Assembly (NCBI GenBank): GCA_963834405.1
Contig: CAWIBX010000003.1
Coordinates: 310,001-374,000 of the forward strand
Source: Bog-473 sp963834405
GTDB taxonomy: Bacteria > Actinomycetota > Acidimicrobiia > Acidimicrobiales > RAAP-2
DNA length: 64,000 nt
Direction: 5' to 3'
In this document: positions 16,760-26,281 of the stretch, one piece after another
Layout of the letters: every line of letters starts with the position of its first letter
How positions within the stretch are numbered: the stretch's first letter is position 1
Program-made: the position numbers and the translations under genes
The notes under the pieces: generated by a model
Seen by the model: only the letters and a program-made list of their open reading frames with translations
What the model was told of the DNA's origin: nothing
Database searches by the model: none

Positions 16760-18760
16760 GTGGCGGGAATCGTGTCGGTGGCGGCCGTGTTGGCCTTCCA
16801 ACTCATCGTGTTCCCGGTCCCCGCCGGCGTGTGGATCCAAGGACTGGTGCTCGGGCTCCTCGGGTCGCTGATGGCGGTCGGCCTCGGCCTGACCTACCGC
16901 CTGAACAAGGTGGTCAACTTCGCACAGGGCGACCTGGGCACGGCACCGGCGGTACTGGCGGTCGGGCTGATCGGCTTCTCCGGCGTCAACTACTTCCTCG
17001 GGCTGGCCACCGGCCTCGTCGCCGTCGTGCTGCTCACCTTCTGCGTCGAGTTCGTGGTCATCCGGCGGTTCCGGCGTTCGCCGCGCCTGATCCTCACCGT
17101 GGCCACCATCGGACTGTCCCAATTCCTGGTGGTGGTCAGCCTGCTCATCCCCCGCATCTGGGGACAAACGCCCATTTCGACCGCCGTCGTCTCCTTCCCC
17201 TGGCATTTCAGCTGGCACATCGCGCCGATCGTCTTCGACTCCAACGACCTCGTCGCCGTCATCGTGTCCGTCGTGTGCCTCGCCGGCGTGTCCGTGTGGT
17301 TCACCATGACGGACATCGGCATCGCGGTGCAGGCGGCCGGCGACCGCCGCGACCGCGCCTCCATGCTCGGCATCCCGGTCGGTCGGCTTCAGTCGGTGAC
17401 CTGGGTCGTGGCCGGGACGCTTTCCTTCGTCAGCATCTTCTTCCAGGCGGCCATCCTCGGCCTCCCCCTCGACCCGACCTACGGGTTGACCGCCCTCGTC
17501 ACCGCGCTCGCCGCGCTGGCGCTGGGGAACTTCACGGAGCTCCCTGTCATCGCGGCCTCCGCCGTCGCGCTGGGCGTGCTGCAACAGGGCGTCGCGTGGG
17601 ACGAGCCCAGCAACCCGTCCCTGGGCCTGGCCGTGCTGGCCGCCGTGGTCTTCGCCGCCATTCTGGTGCGCCAGCTCTTCGCCCGGAGGAGCGACCGTAC
17701 GGCCGAACCGACGCTCGCGCTGGCGGGCAGCGCCCGTGACCTCTCTGCGGCGGCCCGCGACCTGACCGAGGTCAAGGTCGGCGTCCCTGCCGTCGGGCTC
17801 GTCGCCTTCGGCGCCGCGTGCACGCTTCCCCTATGGATGGGACCCGGCGAGCTCATCCGCGCCTCGTCCCTCGTCGTGCTCGCCATCGTCGGCTGCTCCG
17901 TCGTCGTGCTCACGGGTTGGTCGGGCCAGGTCAGCCTCGGACAGATGTCCTTCGCCGCGGTGGGCGCGGCGGTGGGCGCGGTGGCGGTGCTCGACTGGCA
18001 CTGGGATCTCAGCTTGGCGCTCCTCCTCGCAGGCGGCGCAGCCGCCGTGGTGTCGGTCGTGGTCGGGATCCCCACGCTCCGGCTCGACGGCATGTTCGCC
18101 GCCGTCACCACGCTGGCCTTCGCCCTCGCCGCGTCCGGTTACCTCCTGGTGCGGGCAGAGTTCTCGTGGATCCCCCAGAACCAGATCAACGTCCCGTACC
18201 TCTTCGGCGCGGCGGTCACGTCGCAGGCGTCGACCTTCGAGCTCTGCCTCGGCGTGCTCATCCTCGTGCTGGCCGCCCTGCACGGGCTGCGCCACAGCCG
18301 GACGGGACGGGTGTTGCGCGCCCTGCCGAGCAACCAGCGCGCCGCCTCCGGGTACGGCGTGCACGTGGTGCGGGCCAAGCTGACGGCGTTCGCGCTTTCC
18401 GGCTTCATCGCCGGGCTCGGGGGGTGCCTGCTCCTCGTGGTGAACCAGAGTTACGAGGAGGCCTCCTTCCTCGTGCCGGCCAGCCTGATCGTCTTCACGT
18501 CGACCGCGGTCGGCGGGCTGGGGTCGGCCCTCGGCGCCGTGCTGGGCGCGGCCATCGTCGAGGGCAGCACCGTCTTCCTTCCCCCGAGCTGGCAGCTCTT
18601 CCCCTCCGCTCTCGGCGTGCTCCTCGTCCTCATCCTCTTCCCGCGTGGGCTGTCGGGGTTGGTCGAGGACCTGCGCGACCACGCGGTGGCCGCCCTGCTC
18701 CGCCGCCACGACACCGGGGCCAGGCCGACGCCGACTCCGTCGGGAGCGATGGCGCGATGA
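16760..18760 (+). CDS. Fused LivH-LivM branched-chain amino-acid-type ABC permease
   Basis: A 666-residue membrane protein joining two permease domains that are usually separate. Residues about 15-300 are LivH-like: LVLGLLGSLMAVGLGLTYRL, NKVVNFAQGDLGTAPAVLAV and ALVTALAALALGNFTELPVI. A linker (TEPTLALAGSARDLSAAARD) leads to the LivM-like half, about residues 340-650: VVLTGWSGQVSLGQMSFAAV, LRLDGMFAAVTTLAFALAAS and GLGGCLLLVVNQSYEEASFL. Both EAA-like loops are present. GTG at 16760 is chosen because upstream residues do not fit the family. The gene ends in ATGA overlapping the next one. With the ATPase fusion and binding protein it makes a complete importer. Confidence 0.88.
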   Translation: MAGIVSVAAVLAFQLIVFPVPAGVWIQGLVLGLLGSLMAVGLGLTYRLNKVVNFAQGDLGTAPAVLAVGLIGFSGVNYFLGLATGLVAVVLLTFCVEFVVIRRFRRSPRLILTVATIGLSQFLVVVSLLIPRIWGQTPISTAVVSFPWHFSWHIAPIVFDSNDLVAVIVSVVCLAGVSVWFTMTDIGIAVQAAGDRRDRASMLGIPVGRLQSVTWVVAGTLSFVSIFFQAAILGLPLDPTYGLTALVTALAALALGNFTELPVIAASAVALGVLQQGVAWDEPSNPSLGLAVLAAVVFAAILVRQLFARRSDRTAEPTLALAGSARDLSAAARDLTEVKVGVPAVGLVAFGAACTLPLWMGPGELIRASSLVVLAIVGCSVVVLTGWSGQVSLGQMSFAAVGAAVGAVAVLDWHWDLSLALLLAGGAAAVVSVVVGIPTLRLDGMFAAVTTLAFALAASGYLLVRAEFSWIPQNQINVPYLFGAAVTSQASTFELCLGVLILVLAALHGLRHSRTGRVLRALPSNQRAASGYGVHVVRAKLTAFALSGFIAGLGGCLLLVVNQSYEEASFLVPASLIVFTSTAVGGLGSALGAVLGAAIVEGSTVFLPPSWQLFPSALGVLLVLILFPRGLSGLVEDLRDHAVAALLRRHDTGARPTPTPSGAMAR

Positions 18761-21729
18761 GCGTGGCCACCCGCACCCGTCTGTCCCAACTCGGCGGCGG
18801 CGTGACCCTCTTCCCGCTCGGGGTCCTGTTCGCGATAGAGCTGCTGGACCAGGCCACGCAGAGCGCGTTCAACGTGTTGACACCGAACATACGTGACGCC
18901 TTCCACCTCACCAATGCGGGCATCCTGCTCATCGTCGCCATCGCCGGCGCCGCCGCCCTCGGCGGCACGCTGCCCATCGCGTTCCTGGCCGACCGCTACA
19001 ACCGCGTCGTGATCGCCCTGATCGGCGCCAGCGTGGGGGCGGTGTTCTCCATCCTCCTGGGCGCGTCGCAGACGATCGTCATGGCGGCCATCACGCTGGC
19101 CGGCGTCTCCATGGGCCAGGCCGTCATCTTTCCGACCCACAACTCGCTGTTGGCCGACTACTACCCGGTCCCGGCGCGGCCCCGCATCTACTCGGCGCAC
19201 CGGTCGGGCATCAGCATCGGCGCCATCGCCGGTGTCTTGATCGGCGCCGGCCTGGCCGCCGTGTTCTCGTGGCGGGCGCCCTTCATCATCTTTGCCATAC
19301 CGATCGCCATCGTCGTCCTGGTCGGCTTGCGCCTGCGCGAGCCACCACGGGGCACGCACGAGCAGCTCGCGCTCGGCGAGCAGATGGTCGGCTCCGAGCT
19401 CGGGGAGCCGGCGCCGCTGGCCGACACCGTGACCGTGGAGGTCCCCGTCGAGCCGCCGCCATCCTTGGGCGAGGCGTGGCGCACCGTCTGGAAGATCGGC
19501 GCGCTCCGCCGCATCTTCGTCGCGCTGCCGTTCCTCGCGGCAGCCATCATCGGCTTCACCTCGCTGGCGTCGCTGCAGTACCAGGAGACGTTCCACCTCG
19601 ACGCGGTCCACCGCGCTTACTTGATCGCCCCCATACAGCTCTTCGACCTGCTCGGCCTCGCCATCGGCGCCGTCATCGCGACCAGGCTGGCCGCCCGCGA
19701 CATCGGACTTGTGTTCCGCATGCTGGCCGTCGCGTCGGTCATCGCCGCCGGCTTCGCCGTCCTCTTCGCCCTGGCGCCGAACGTCCCCCTCGCCTTCGTC
19801 GGCAACGCCGGCATCGACATGTCCCTCGCCGTCGTCGGCCCCGGGGTCCTCGCGTCGCTGTCGCTCGCCATCCCCTCCCGCACGCGATCGGTCGGATTCT
19901 CCATCGGCGCCCTCTTCGTGCTCCCGGGACTGCTGGCGCTCCCGGTCGTCGGCGCCATCGGGGACTCAATCGGCTTCCACTACGGGCTGCTCATGCTCGT
20001 CCCCATCTTCGTGGTGGGCGGCCTGATCGTCGCCAGCGCCGGCAACCTGGTCCGCCGCGACGTGCAGAACGTGTGGACGTCCATGCAGACGCGTACACAG
20101 ATGCTGCTCGACCGCCAGGCCGGCAAGCTCCCGCTGCTTGCGGTCCGGGGGCTGTCCGTCGGTTACGACGGAGTCGAGGTGCTCGCCGACGTCGGGATTG
20201 AGATCGGGGAGAGCGAGATCGTCGCCATCGTCGGCACCAACGGGGCCGGCAAGTCGACCTTGCTGCGCGCCGTCAGCGGGGTGACCGAGGCTGACCACGG
20301 CGCCATCGTCTTCGACGGACGCGACATCACGCACCTGCCGCCTGACGAGATCGCCCGGCTCGGCGTCGCCCAGGTGCCGGGCGGGCAGGGCATCTTCCCG
20401 TCGTTGCGCGTCGAGGAGAACCTCCGCGCCGCCGCCTGGCAGGGGCGCCGCCGCGGGGAACGCGACGCCGACATGATCGAACAGGCCCTCACGATGTTCC
20501 CGACGTTGGCCTCGAGGCGCGACGAGCGCGCCGCCAACCTGTCGGGCGGACAGCAGCAGATGCTGGGGCTGGCCATGGCCACCCTGACCCGGCCCCGCCT
20601 CTTCCTCATTGACGAGCTTTCGCTCGGTCTCTCACCCATCGTGGTGGAGCAGCTGCTGCGCGCCGTCGAGTCGATGCGGGCGCACGGGACGGCCATCCTC
20701 CTGGTCGAGCAGTCGATGAACGTGGCCGTGTCGGTGGCCGACCGCGTCTACGTCATGGAGACCGGTGCCGTGCGCTTCACCGGAACGGCCGCCGAGCTGG
20801 CCGCCCACCCCGAGCTCCTGTGGTCCGTCTACCTGGACAAGGCTTCCGAGGCGACGGGCACGGACGCCCGCACCACCGCCGGGACGGGCTCGGCGGGCGC
20901 CGACGTCCCGGCGCTCGAAGTCCGCGACGTCTCCGTCCGCTTCGGCGGCAACGCAGCCCTCGACGACGTCTCCCTCGAGGTCCACCACGGCGAGGTCGTT
21001 GGCATCATCGGGCCGAACGGCGCCGGCAAGACGACCCTGTTCGACGTCGTCTCGGGCTTCCTGCGGCCCGACACCGGGGAAGTGTTGCTCGCCGGCAGGG
21101 ACGTCACCTCGTTGGCCGCCGCGACCCGGGCCCGGCTCGGACTGGGCCGGTCCTTCCAGGACTCCCAGCTCTTTGCCGGCCTCACCGTGCGCGAAGCCCT
21201 GGCCGTGTCCCTGGAGCGCTTCGTCGAGGTGTCCGACCCCTTCAACGCCATGCTCCGCCTGCCCGCCCAGGTCCGCACGGAAGCGGCCGTCTCCCAGAGG
21301 GTCGACGACCTGTTGGCGTTGTTCGGCCTCGAGCGCTTCGCCGACAACCTCGTCCGCGAGCTCTCGACGGGTTCGCGGCGCCTCGTCGACCTTGCGGCGG
21401 TGCTGGCCCACCAGCCCTCGGTCATCCTCCTCGACGAGCCGTCCTCGGGCGTCGCCCAGCGCGAGGTCGAGGCCATGGGCCGGCTCCTGCGCAACGTCCG
21501 GGAACGCCTGGACGCGACCCTGCTGATCGTGGAGCACGACATCGCGTTCATCGCGGAAGTGGCCGACCGGCTGATAGCCCTCGACCAGGGCGCCGTCATT
21601 GCCGCCGGCGATCCCCGAACGGTTCTGGAACTGCCGGCGGTCGGCGAGGCCTTCCTCGGGACCGATCCGCTGGCCCGCACCCGGTCGGGCCCGGCCACGG
21701 CGGCGACGACGGAGGTCGACACCCGATGA
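18757..21729 (+). CDS. MFS transporter - LivF - LivG triple fusion
   Basis: A 990-residue protein in one open frame. Residues 1-435 are a major-facilitator domain with about 12 helices: LADRYNRVVIALIGASVGAV and LLADYYPVPARPRIYSAHRS are typical MFS loops. After a linker (QTRTQMLLDRQAGKLP) comes a LivF-type ATPase with Walker A GTNGAGKST near residue 492, signature LSGGQQQ near 595 and Walker B LFLIDELSLGLSP. Residues about 700-960 are a LivG-type ATPase: Walker A GPNGAGKTT near 751, variant signature LSTGSRR near 868, and VILLDEPSSGVAQREVE. It overlaps the permease stop and the binding-protein start by four bases each. The ATPases power the importer; the MFS domain may be a second route, an adaptor or an exporter. 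Confidence 0.9.
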   Translation: MSVATRTRLSQLGGGVTLFPLGVLFAIELLDQATQSAFNVLTPNIRDAFHLTNAGILLIVAIAGAAALGGTLPIAFLADRYNRVVIALIGASVGAVFSILLGASQTIVMAAITLAGVSMGQAVIFPTHNSLLADYYPVPARPRIYSAHRSGISIGAIAGVLIGAGLAAVFSWRAPFIIFAIPIAIVVLVGLRLREPPRGTHEQLALGEQMVGSELGEPAPLADTVTVEVPVEPPPSLGEAWRTVWKIGALRRIFVALPFLAAAIIGFTSLASLQYQETFHLDAVHRAYLIAPIQLFDLLGLAIGAVIATRLAARDIGLVFRMLAVASVIAAGFAVLFALAPNVPLAFVGNAGIDMSLAVVGPGVLASLSLAIPSRTRSVGFSIGALFVLPGLLALPVVGAIGDSIGFHYGLLMLVPIFVVGGLIVASAGNLVRRDVQNVWTSMQTRTQMLLDRQAGKLPLLAVRGLSVGYDGVEVLADVGIEIGESEIVAIVGTNGAGKSTLLRAVSGVTEADHGAIVFDGRDITHLPPDEIARLGVAQVPGGQGIFPSLRVEENLRAAAWQGRRRGERDADMIEQALTMFPTLASRRDERAANLSGGQQQMLGLAMATLTRPRLFLIDELSLGLSPIVVEQLLRAVESMRAHGTAILLVEQSMNVAVSVADRVYVMETGAVRFTGTAAELAAHPELLWSVYLDKASEATGTDARTTAGTGSAGADVPALEVRDVSVRFGGNAALDDVSLEVHHGEVVGIIGPNGAGKTTLFDVVSGFLRPDTGEVLLAGRDVTSLAAATRARLGLGRSFQDSQLFAGLTVREALAVSLERFVEVSDPFNAMLRLPAQVRTEAAVSQRVDDLLALFGLERFADNLVRELSTGSRRLVDLAAVLAHQPSVILLDEPSSGVAQREVEAMGRLLRNVRERLDATLLIVEHDIAFIAEVADRLIALDQGAVIAAGDPRTVLELPAVGEAFLGTDPLARTRSGPATAATTEVDTR

Positions 21730-23531
21730 CAGACGTCGAGGCGGAGGCGGGGTCGGAGGCGGGGTCGGAGTCACAGCCGCAGGACGGCGCGGCGGCGCGC
21801 CCGTGGCCCAAGGTGTCACGGCTCCATGTCGCCGGGCCGGTGATCCTCATCGCCGCCGCCCTGATCGCGGCGGGCATCACGGCCACCGTCAACGAGAACA
21901 ACAACAGCTCCAGCTCCAGCACGTCGGCCACGACGGGGACCGGAACCGGGACGTCCGGATCCCACTCGTCGGTGCCTATCACGTACGCCGCCGCGGCCAA
22001 GGAGGGGCGCGCCGGCGATTACGACTGGGGACCCCAGTGCGACCACGCCACCGGCCGGCTGAAGATGCCGACCGTGTACTCCCCGCCGTGCGTCCCCGTG
22101 TACAAGGGTTCGGACAACGGCGGCAGCACGTTCAGCGGCGTGTCCGGAAACGCGATCAACGTCGTCTACTTTCAGGCTCAACCCGGCGCCTTGGCGTCGA
22201 CGATCTCGGGCGCGGCCGGCACGAACGCCCAGGCTCTTGCCACCGCGCAGGCCTACGTCGCCATGTTCAACCACATCTTCGAGATGTACGGCCGCCACGT
22301 GAACCTGATCCCCTTCACGGCCAGTGGCGCAGACACCGACCCCGTCGCCGCGCACGCCGACGCCGTCACGGTGGCCCAGCAGCTGCATGCGTTCGCCTCC
22401 ATCAACGGGTACGGCGAGACCACGGCCTACGAGGACGAGCTGGCCCGCCTGCACGTGCTCTGCCTGGTTTGCGGCGACTCCGCGCTGTACGGCCAGATCA
22501 AGCAGAACGCGCCCTTCCAGTGGGCCAACCTGCCGACGGCCGACACCTCGCTGAACGAGACGGCCGACTACATCATCGCCAAGCTCAATGGGAAAGATGC
22601 CATCTGGGCGGGCGATCCCTCCCTGCACCGCAAGAAGCGGTCCTTCATCGTCGTCAGCGAGACCACTGAGCCTCCGGCACCGGGCTTCAACGAGCTGACC
22701 CAGTCGCTGTACAACAAGTTGAAGGACGGCCACGTGAATATGGCGTCTTCGACCTCACTTACCTACACGCTGAACCTCACGACGCTGCCGAGCGACGCCG
22801 CCACCCTCGCCGAGAAGCTGAAGTCGTCCGGTGCGACGAGCGTCGTGTTCGCCGGCGACCCCATCATGCCGATCTATTTGACGAAGGCGTGCGCGCAGAT
22901 CGGCTTCTTCCCCGAGTGGATCATCACCGGGATCGTGCTGACCGACACTACGACGCTGGCCCGCTACTACAACCAGCAGGAGTGGGCGCACGCTTTTGGG
23001 GTCACCAGCCTCTCCGTGCCAGTCCCGGTCGCCAACAGCGACTCATACCATCTGTACCGCTGGTGGTACGGCGCTCACGCCTCCCCCGCGTCCCTCGCGG
23101 CGCCGGCCATTATCCCGCCCATCGAGCAACTTTTCACCGCCATTCAGCTGGCCGGCCCGGACCTGACGCCCTACACGTTCGAGCAGGCGCTGTTCCGCGC
23201 CCCACCGACCGGCGGCGGCCCGACCACCCCCCTCGCTGCCTACGGCGAGCAGGGCGCCGCGCCGAGGCCGAGCTACTCCTCACCGGCCGACTACACCTTC
23301 CTCTGGTACGACGCAACCGCCAAAGGGCCGGATGAGGAGGGCGTCGAGGGGACCGGCCTCATGGCATACGTCAACGGTGGCCACCGGTACAAGGCCGGCG
23401 TCGTCCCGGGTGGCCCCGTAACCATGTTCTCGCCGGCCGGCGCGGTCCACAGCTACGCGTCACCGCCCGACCGCGCCCCCAACTACCCGGCCTGGCCCGG
23501 CTCGCCCACCTCGGGCAACACGTCCGGCTGA
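21726..23531 (+). CDS. Membrane-anchored ABC importer binding protein (LivK-like)
   Basis: A 601-residue extracytoplasmic protein. A 34-residue cytosolic, acidic/Q-rich start precedes one transmembrane anchor (residues about 36-55, AGPVILIAAALIAAGITATV), then a low-complexity S/T/G linker. The rest is a periplasmic-binding-protein type-I fold: ISGAAGTNAQALATAQAYVA, NGYGETTAYEDELARLHVLC and VVFAGDPIMPIYLTKACAQI. It lacks a cleavable signal or lipobox, so it is held by its N-terminal helix. ATG overlaps the previous TGA. It is the receptor of the LivHM/MFS-LivFG importer. The ligand is unknown; the family also binds amides, urea and aromatic acids. Confidence 0.82.
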   Translation: MTDVEAEAGSEAGSESQPQDGAAARPWPKVSRLHVAGPVILIAAALIAAGITATVNENNNSSSSSTSATTGTGTGTSGSHSSVPITYAAAAKEGRAGDYDWGPQCDHATGRLKMPTVYSPPCVPVYKGSDNGGSTFSGVSGNAINVVYFQAQPGALASTISGAAGTNAQALATAQAYVAMFNHIFEMYGRHVNLIPFTASGADTDPVAAHADAVTVAQQLHAFASINGYGETTAYEDELARLHVLCLVCGDSALYGQIKQNAPFQWANLPTADTSLNETADYIIAKLNGKDAIWAGDPSLHRKKRSFIVVSETTEPPAPGFNELTQSLYNKLKDGHVNMASSTSLTYTLNLTTLPSDAATLAEKLKSSGATSVVFAGDPIMPIYLTKACAQIGFFPEWIITGIVLTDTTTLARYYNQQEWAHAFGVTSLSVPVPVANSDSYHLYRWWYGAHASPASLAAPAIIPPIEQLFTAIQLAGPDLTPYTFEQALFRAPPTGGGPTTPLAAYGEQGAAPRPSYSSPADYTFLWYDATAKGPDEEGVEGTGLMAYVNGGHRYKAGVVPGGPVTMFSPAGAVHSYASPPDRAPNYPAWPGSPTSGNTSG

Positions 23532-23552
23532 CCGGCTGCCGTAGACGACTGA

Positions 23553-24278
23553 TCAGTCCCGCTCTCCCGGCCTGTCGGGGACGAACTCGAGCGGCATGAC
23601 CTGGGCCCCCGCCCGTCCCAAACACGTCGTACACGACTCGATGTGCTTCGAGGCCGCCAACGAACTCTCGTCCAGCAACGTCCGGAACGCGCCACAGGCG
23701 AGCGACGGCTGCTGGACCATGAGGTGGAGCGTCAACGCGTTGCGCAAGCGACGCCGGGCCCGGTGCACGATCACCTTGGCCGTGCCCTGAGTCACGCCGA
23801 GCGCGTCCGCCACCTGCGCCGGGGTGAAGCCGAGTTGCGTCACCATGGTCACGGCGGCGGCGTCCCGCTCGGAAAGGCCGGCGACGCACCCCTGCACGTG
23901 GTCGGCCAGCTCCCGGACCTCGGCGACCGATTCGGGCCCGGGACCTACCGCCGCGAGGCACTCCTCGGCGCCATCGTCGAGCGCGGTCACCCGCCGGCGG
24001 GCGCGCAACTGGTCGGTCGCGGCGTGGCGGGCGATGGCCAGCAACCACGGCCGGAAACGTTCAGGGGCCTGCAGGTCGTCGAGATGCTGCAGCGCCCGCG
24101 CAAACGTGTCCTGCACGGCGTCGGCCGTCCCGTCCGCGTCACCGACGAGGTGGTACGCCACCCGGCGCACCGCGTCGGCGTGCTCGCGGTACAAGGCGGC
24201 GAACGCGTGCGGGTCCCCTGCTCTCACGGCAGCCACCAATACGGCGTCCGAGCGGTCCAGGATCGGGCTGGCCGGCAT
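23553..24278 (-). CDS. ECF RNA polymerase sigma factor with C-terminal zinc anti-sigma-like motif
   Basis: A 241-residue sigma-70-family protein. Region 2 is AFAALYREHADAVRRVAYHL through DAVQDTFARALQHL and RFRPWLLAIARHAATDQLRA; region 4 is LSERDAAAVTMVTQLGFTPA, QVADALGVTQGTAKVIVHRA. About 65 residues follow, carrying SLACGAF and a KHIESCTTC segment, exactly the Hx3Cx2C pattern of zinc-binding anti-sigma (ZAS) domains. The sigma factor may thus contain its own redox or zinc switch. No separate anti-sigma gene is adjacent. The gene is divergent from the ABC-2/two-component operon at 24490, a possible target. Confidence 0.87.
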   Translation of the reverse strand: MPASPILDRSDAVLVAAVRAGDPHAFAALYREHADAVRRVAYHLVGDADGTADAVQDTFARALQHLDDLQAPERFRPWLLAIARHAATDQLRARRRVTALDDGAEECLAAVGPGPESVAEVRELADHVQGCVAGLSERDAAAVTMVTQLGFTPAQVADALGVTQGTAKVIVHRARRRLRNALTLHLMVQQPSLACGAFRTLLDESSLAASKHIESCTTCLGRAGAQVMPLEFVPDRPGERD

Positions 24279-24489
24279 CGGGCTTGATGGTACGCGTGGA
24301 CCAGGTGAAATGCTCGTGGCACGCCGTGCAATGTGCGTGACAGTTGTGGCACGGCGACTGACGCTGACGATGCCCTGCTGGGGCTAGCACCAGGGCGCGA
24401 CGCCCGGTAGCGGCATTCATTTTCGGGGCGCCGGACCGCATGCTGGACGACGGCAGTACCGCACTCACAGCACACGACGAGGAGCCCCG

Positions 24490-25431
24490 ATGATCGTCAC
24501 CCGCGGTTTGAACAAGCGCTACGGCGACACCGTCGCCGTCGACGACCTCAGCTTCACCGTCCGCCCCGGCGTCGTCACCGGCTTCCTCGGCCCCAACGGC
24601 TCGGGCAAGTCGACCACGATGCGCATGATCATGGGGCTCGACCTGCCCGACGCCGGGACGGCGACCGTCAACGGCATGCCGTACGACCAGCTCCCTTGGC
24701 CCCTCCGCGAAGTCGGCGCGCTCCTCGATGCGAAGGCCTTCCACCCCGGCCGCAGCGCCGCCGGACACCTCAAGTGGCTGGCACAGACCAACGACATCCC
24801 GCGACGTCGTATAGACGAGGTCCTCGACGTCGTCGGCCTGGCCGCCGTCGCCGGCAAGCGAGCGGGCAAGTTCTCCCTCGGCATGGGCCAGCGTCTCGGC
24901 ATCGCCTCCGCCCTGCTCGGCGACCCCGGCGTCCTCCTCTTCGACGAGCCGGTCAACGGCCTGGACCCCGAGGGCATCCGCTGGGTTCGGTACCTGCTGC
25001 GTGATCTCGCCGCCGAAGGCCGGACCGTGCTGGTGTCGAGCCACCTGATCAACGAGATGGCGCTGACCGCCGAGCGCCTCGTGGTGATCGGGCGGGGGGC
25101 ACTCATCGCCGAGACCAGCGTCGGGGACTTCGTCGCCCGGAACCAGTGCGAATCCGTGCGCGTGGTGACGCCGACGCCCCAGTTGCTTGTGACCGCCCTC
25201 ACCAGGGCCGGCGCCCGGCCCGCCGTCGAGCCGGACGGCGCCATCGTGGTCACGGGGCTGTCGTCGGCCGACATCGGCGAGCTGGCCAGCGAGCATGCAC
25301 TCACCATCCACGAGCTCACCCCGGTCCGGGCCTCGCTCGAGGACGCCTTCATGGAGCTCACGTCCGACGTCGTCGACTACCGCTCGCAGAAGCCGTCCCA
25401 CTCCCAGCCCAAGCCCGTCCCCGTGGCCTGA
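24490..25431 (+). CDS. ABC-2-type exporter ATPase
   Basis: A 313-residue ATPase of the CcmA/drug-antibiotic group. Walker A GPNGSGKST, signature FSLGMGQRLGIASALLG (LGMGQR variant usual for this group), Walker B VLLFDEPVNGLDPEGIRWVR and VLVSSHLINEMALTAERLVV are present. A 75-residue C-terminal domain precedes the basic/proline-rich end. ATG at 24490 follows GACGAGGAGC. It pairs with the permease 28 bases downstream; exporters of this type next to NarL-type two-component genes often respond to envelope stress or antimicrobials. Substrate unknown. Confidence 0.92.
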   Translation: MIVTRGLNKRYGDTVAVDDLSFTVRPGVVTGFLGPNGSGKSTTMRMIMGLDLPDAGTATVNGMPYDQLPWPLREVGALLDAKAFHPGRSAAGHLKWLAQTNDIPRRRIDEVLDVVGLAAVAGKRAGKFSLGMGQRLGIASALLGDPGVLLFDEPVNGLDPEGIRWVRYLLRDLAAEGRTVLVSSHLINEMALTAERLVVIGRGALIAETSVGDFVARNQCESVRVVTPTPQLLVTALTRAGARPAVEPDGAIVVTGLSSADIGELASEHALTIHELTPVRASLEDAFMELTSDVVDYRSQKPSHSQPKPVPVA

Positions 25432-25459
25432 CGCCGACGCCGTAGAGAAAGGACTCCCC

Positions 25460-26281
25460 GTGACCATCGCCGTTCCCATTGCCGCAACGGACACCGACAC
25501 CGTCCCCGCCGGACGGGCACGTCAGGCCGGCTTCCGCCAGGCCGTCCGCGCCGAGTGGACCAAGCTGGCCACGCTCCGCTCGACGAAGTGGACGCTCACA
25601 GTCGCCGTCGTCGGCGCGCTGTTCGTCACCGCCTTGTCCACCCACAGCGTCCTGCACCACTCCCGCCAGTGGTACCAGGGTTTCGATCCCACGAACCAGG
25701 CCCTGTCCGGGCTCGCCGTCGTCATCCTGGCGTTCGGCGTCCTGGGCGTGCTCGCCGTCACCGGCGAATACGGCACGGGCACCATCCGCTCGTCCCTCGC
25801 CGCCATCCCGCGGCGGGACACGTTGCTGGCCGCCAAGGTGACGGTCGTGGGCGCCCTCACCCTGCTGGTCGGCGAGGTCATCAGCTTCGCCACCTTCTTC
25901 CTCGGCCAGGCCATCATGTCGGGTGGTGGGGCACCGACGGCTGCGCTCGACCAGCCGGGCGTGCTGCGAGCGGTCGCGCTGTCCGGTGCGGCTCTCCCGT
26001 TGTTCGCCCTCCTCGGGCTCGGCCTGGGCACGATCGTCCGGCACACCGCCGGTGGCATCGCAGCGTTCGCCGCCGTTGTGCTGCTCCCGCCGCTGATCTT
26101 TTCCAAAATCAGCGAGCACCTCACCCGCCTCGGCCCGGCCAACATGTTCGCCAGTTCCATCGCCGCGGTGGTCCCCAACACGAGCTACTTCTCGGCCCCC
26201 GTCTCGTTCCTGCTGCTGGGCGTGTACGTCGTAGTCGCACTCGGTGTCGGCGCCGCCTTCCTCATCCGACGCGACGCATGA
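25460..26281 (+). CDS. ABC-2-type exporter permease
   Basis: A 273-residue membrane protein. An N-terminal cytosolic helix FRQAVRAEWTKLATLRSTKW is the usual start of this permease type. About six membrane segments follow, including VAVVGALFVTALSTHSV, LAVVILAFGVLGVLAVTGEY and VVLLPPLIFSKISEHL. TGEYGTGTIRSSLAAIPRRD is the conserved loop of the ABC-2 group. GTG at 25460 has AAAGGACT upstream. The stop overlaps the histidine-kinase ATG (ATGA), so permease and kinase are translationally coupled. It forms a homodimeric or heteromeric channel with the ATPase encoded upstream. Confidence 0.88.
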   Translation: MTIAVPIAATDTDTVPAGRARQAGFRQAVRAEWTKLATLRSTKWTLTVAVVGALFVTALSTHSVLHHSRQWYQGFDPTNQALSGLAVVILAFGVLGVLAVTGEYGTGTIRSSLAAIPRRDTLLAAKVTVVGALTLLVGEVISFATFFLGQAIMSGGGAPTAALDQPGVLRAVALSGAALPLFALLGLGLGTIVRHTAGGIAAFAAVVLLPPLIFSKISEHLTRLGPANMFASSIAAVVPNTSYFSAPVSFLLLGVYVVVALGVGAAFLIRRDA

